The notes under the pieces are model-generated. The model did not search any database and was not told where the DNA came from. It saw only the letters and a list, made by a program, of their open reading frames with translations. Shown piece after piece: positions 4,930-5,683 of a stretch of 5,683 nt of DNA. The first letter of the stretch is position 1. Each line of letters opens with the position of its first letter. The position numbers and the translations under genes were made by a program. Source of the stretch: an uncultured Cellvibrio sp. (GTDB lineage: Bacteria; Pseudomonadota; Gammaproteobacteria; Pseudomonadales; Cellvibrionaceae); contig CAMPIG010000320.1 in the NCBI GenBank assembly GCA_946886255.1, positions 1 to 5,683 of the forward strand, given 5' to 3'.

Positions 4930-5683
4930 TGGTGGTTTTCTTTTTTAATTCTTTGGTCAAAGCGATGGCCATAAATACTAACAGGACGCAGAAAGGGAAA
5001 CCCAGCGCGGTAATCACATTCTGCAGGGCGGGCAAACCGCCGCCTAATAATAAGGTGGCAGATAGCGTGCCGAGTAACAACATCCAGAACACCCGCTGCC
5101 AGGTGCGCGATCCCTGGTTTTCGCGGCGCGATAATAAGTCCATCACCAACGCCGCTGAGTCAGCAGAAGTTGTTAAAAAAATCACGATGATGACCGCGCT
5201 GATGACCGAGGTCAGGGTCGCTAGCGGAAATTGTTCAAGAAACGTGAATAACGCAACGGATACATCGGCTTTTACCTGCGTTGCCAGATCCACACCGTAA
5301 TTCAATTCCAGGTCAATGGCTGATAAACCAAATACCGAAAACCAAATAAGCGTAAATAAAAACGGTGCACCCAAGGCGCCAACAATCAGTTGGCGAATGC
5401 TGCGGCCTTTGGAGATGCGGGCGATGAATAATCCCACATAAGGCGCCCAGGAAATCGTCCAGGCCCAGTAAAAAACCGTCCAGCTTTGTTGCCAACTGGT
5501 GCCTTGGTAAGCCTCAGTCCAGAGTGACATCCAGGGCAAGTTTTGCACATAAATACCAAGGTTTTGCACAGCGCCCGAGGTAATAAATAAGGTTGGCCCA
5601 ACCGTCCAGATAAATAGCAACAGCAAGATCGCCAAACCGATATTGAGGTAAGACAAACGCTTGATGCCACGATCCAGACCAAG
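4916..5683 (-). CDS. BCCT-family transporter, C-terminal part (5' end outside window)
   Basis: A betaine/choline/carnitine-type secondary transporter of the inner membrane, probably importing an osmolyte by ion symport. The frame is open to the window edge: reading in from 5683 gives LGLDRGIKRLSYLN, typical BCCT sequence, so the true start lies outside. About 255 residues are visible, roughly the second half of a protein usually 500-600 long. Numbering from the Leu (TTG) codon at 5654-5656, hydrophobic segments lie at about 6-27, 59-80, 90-114, 138-162, 189-206 and 215-234. The BCCT signature is SWTVFYWAWTISWAPYVG (58-75), followed by LFIARISKGRSIRQ; TTSADSAALVMD (162-173) matches the conserved TSxDSxxLVxD region. 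The second Trp of the usual WW pair is Thr here (codon 5456-5458). The C-terminal tail is short (KELKKKTTSRSD), with no long regulatory domain. Its stop lies in a REP element. Substrate not assignable. Confidence 0.93.
   Translation of the reverse strand, partial: LGLDRGIKRLSYLNIGLAILLLLFIWTVGPTLFITSGAVQNLGIYVQNLPWMSLWTEAYQGTSWQQSWTVFYWAWTISWAPYVGLFIARISKGRSIRQLIVGALGAPFLFTLIWFSVFGLSAIDLELNYGVDLATQVKADVSVALFTFLEQFPLATLTSVISAVIIVIFLTTSADSAALVMDLLSRRENQGSRTWQRVFWMLLLGTLSATLLLGGGLPALQNVITALGFPFCVLLVFMAIALTKELKKKTTSRSD

Noticed and set aside
5654..5656. TTG start for the BCCT protein at 5656
   Set aside because: The frame is open to the window edge, and the nine upstream codons encode typical BCCT sequence, so this Leu is internal.

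Overview
The window looks like chromosomal DNA from a free-living gammaproteobacterium. The SlyD, Orn/Lys/Arg decarboxylase and YghZ-type reductase sequences all resemble gammaproteobacterial versions, and there are REP-type repeats with a 5' GTAG. A Cellvibrio- or Pseudomonas-like relative is possible, but I cannot fix the genus. There are no tRNA or rRNA genes, CRISPR arrays, transposase genes or phage genes in view.

Layout. Positions 1-405 hold no recognisable gene; this stretch is A+T-richer than the rest (about 35% GC by hand count over 121-300). Next come two minus-strand genes: slyD (406-903), a metal-binding peptidyl-prolyl isomerase/chaperone, and upstream of it a 750-residue PLP-dependent basic amino-acid decarboxylase (1152-3404). 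A 342-bp divergent intergenic region (3405-3746) separates the decarboxylase from a plus-strand aldo-keto reductase of the YghZ type (3747-4760). The right edge holds the C-terminal part of a BCCT-family transporter on the minus strand (4916 to beyond 5683), convergent with the reductase.

The most notable structure is a family of five short hairpin repeats of 31-33 bp. Two lie between the decarboxylase and slyD (1031-1136). Three lie between the reductase and the transporter (4767-4929). Each has a GTAG tetranucleotide, a 9-bp outer stem, one unpaired pyrimidine and a variable inner stem-loop. This is the architecture of REP sequences mobilised by RAYT (TnpA-REP) transposases. Four copies form two inverted pairs with nearly equal 43/44-bp spacers (REPIN/BIME-like). 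The last copy supplies the stop codon and final residues of the transporter gene, and another begins 6 bp after the stop of a reductase whose C-terminus is shorter than expected.

The genes do not form one obvious pathway. The decarboxylase makes a polyamine or diamine and consumes protons. The BCCT protein probably imports an osmolyte, the reductase removes reactive carbonyls and SlyD is a folding/nickel-handling protein. A loose general-stress theme is possible but is only inference. slyD has its own candidate promoter, so it need not be co-transcribed with the decarboxylase.
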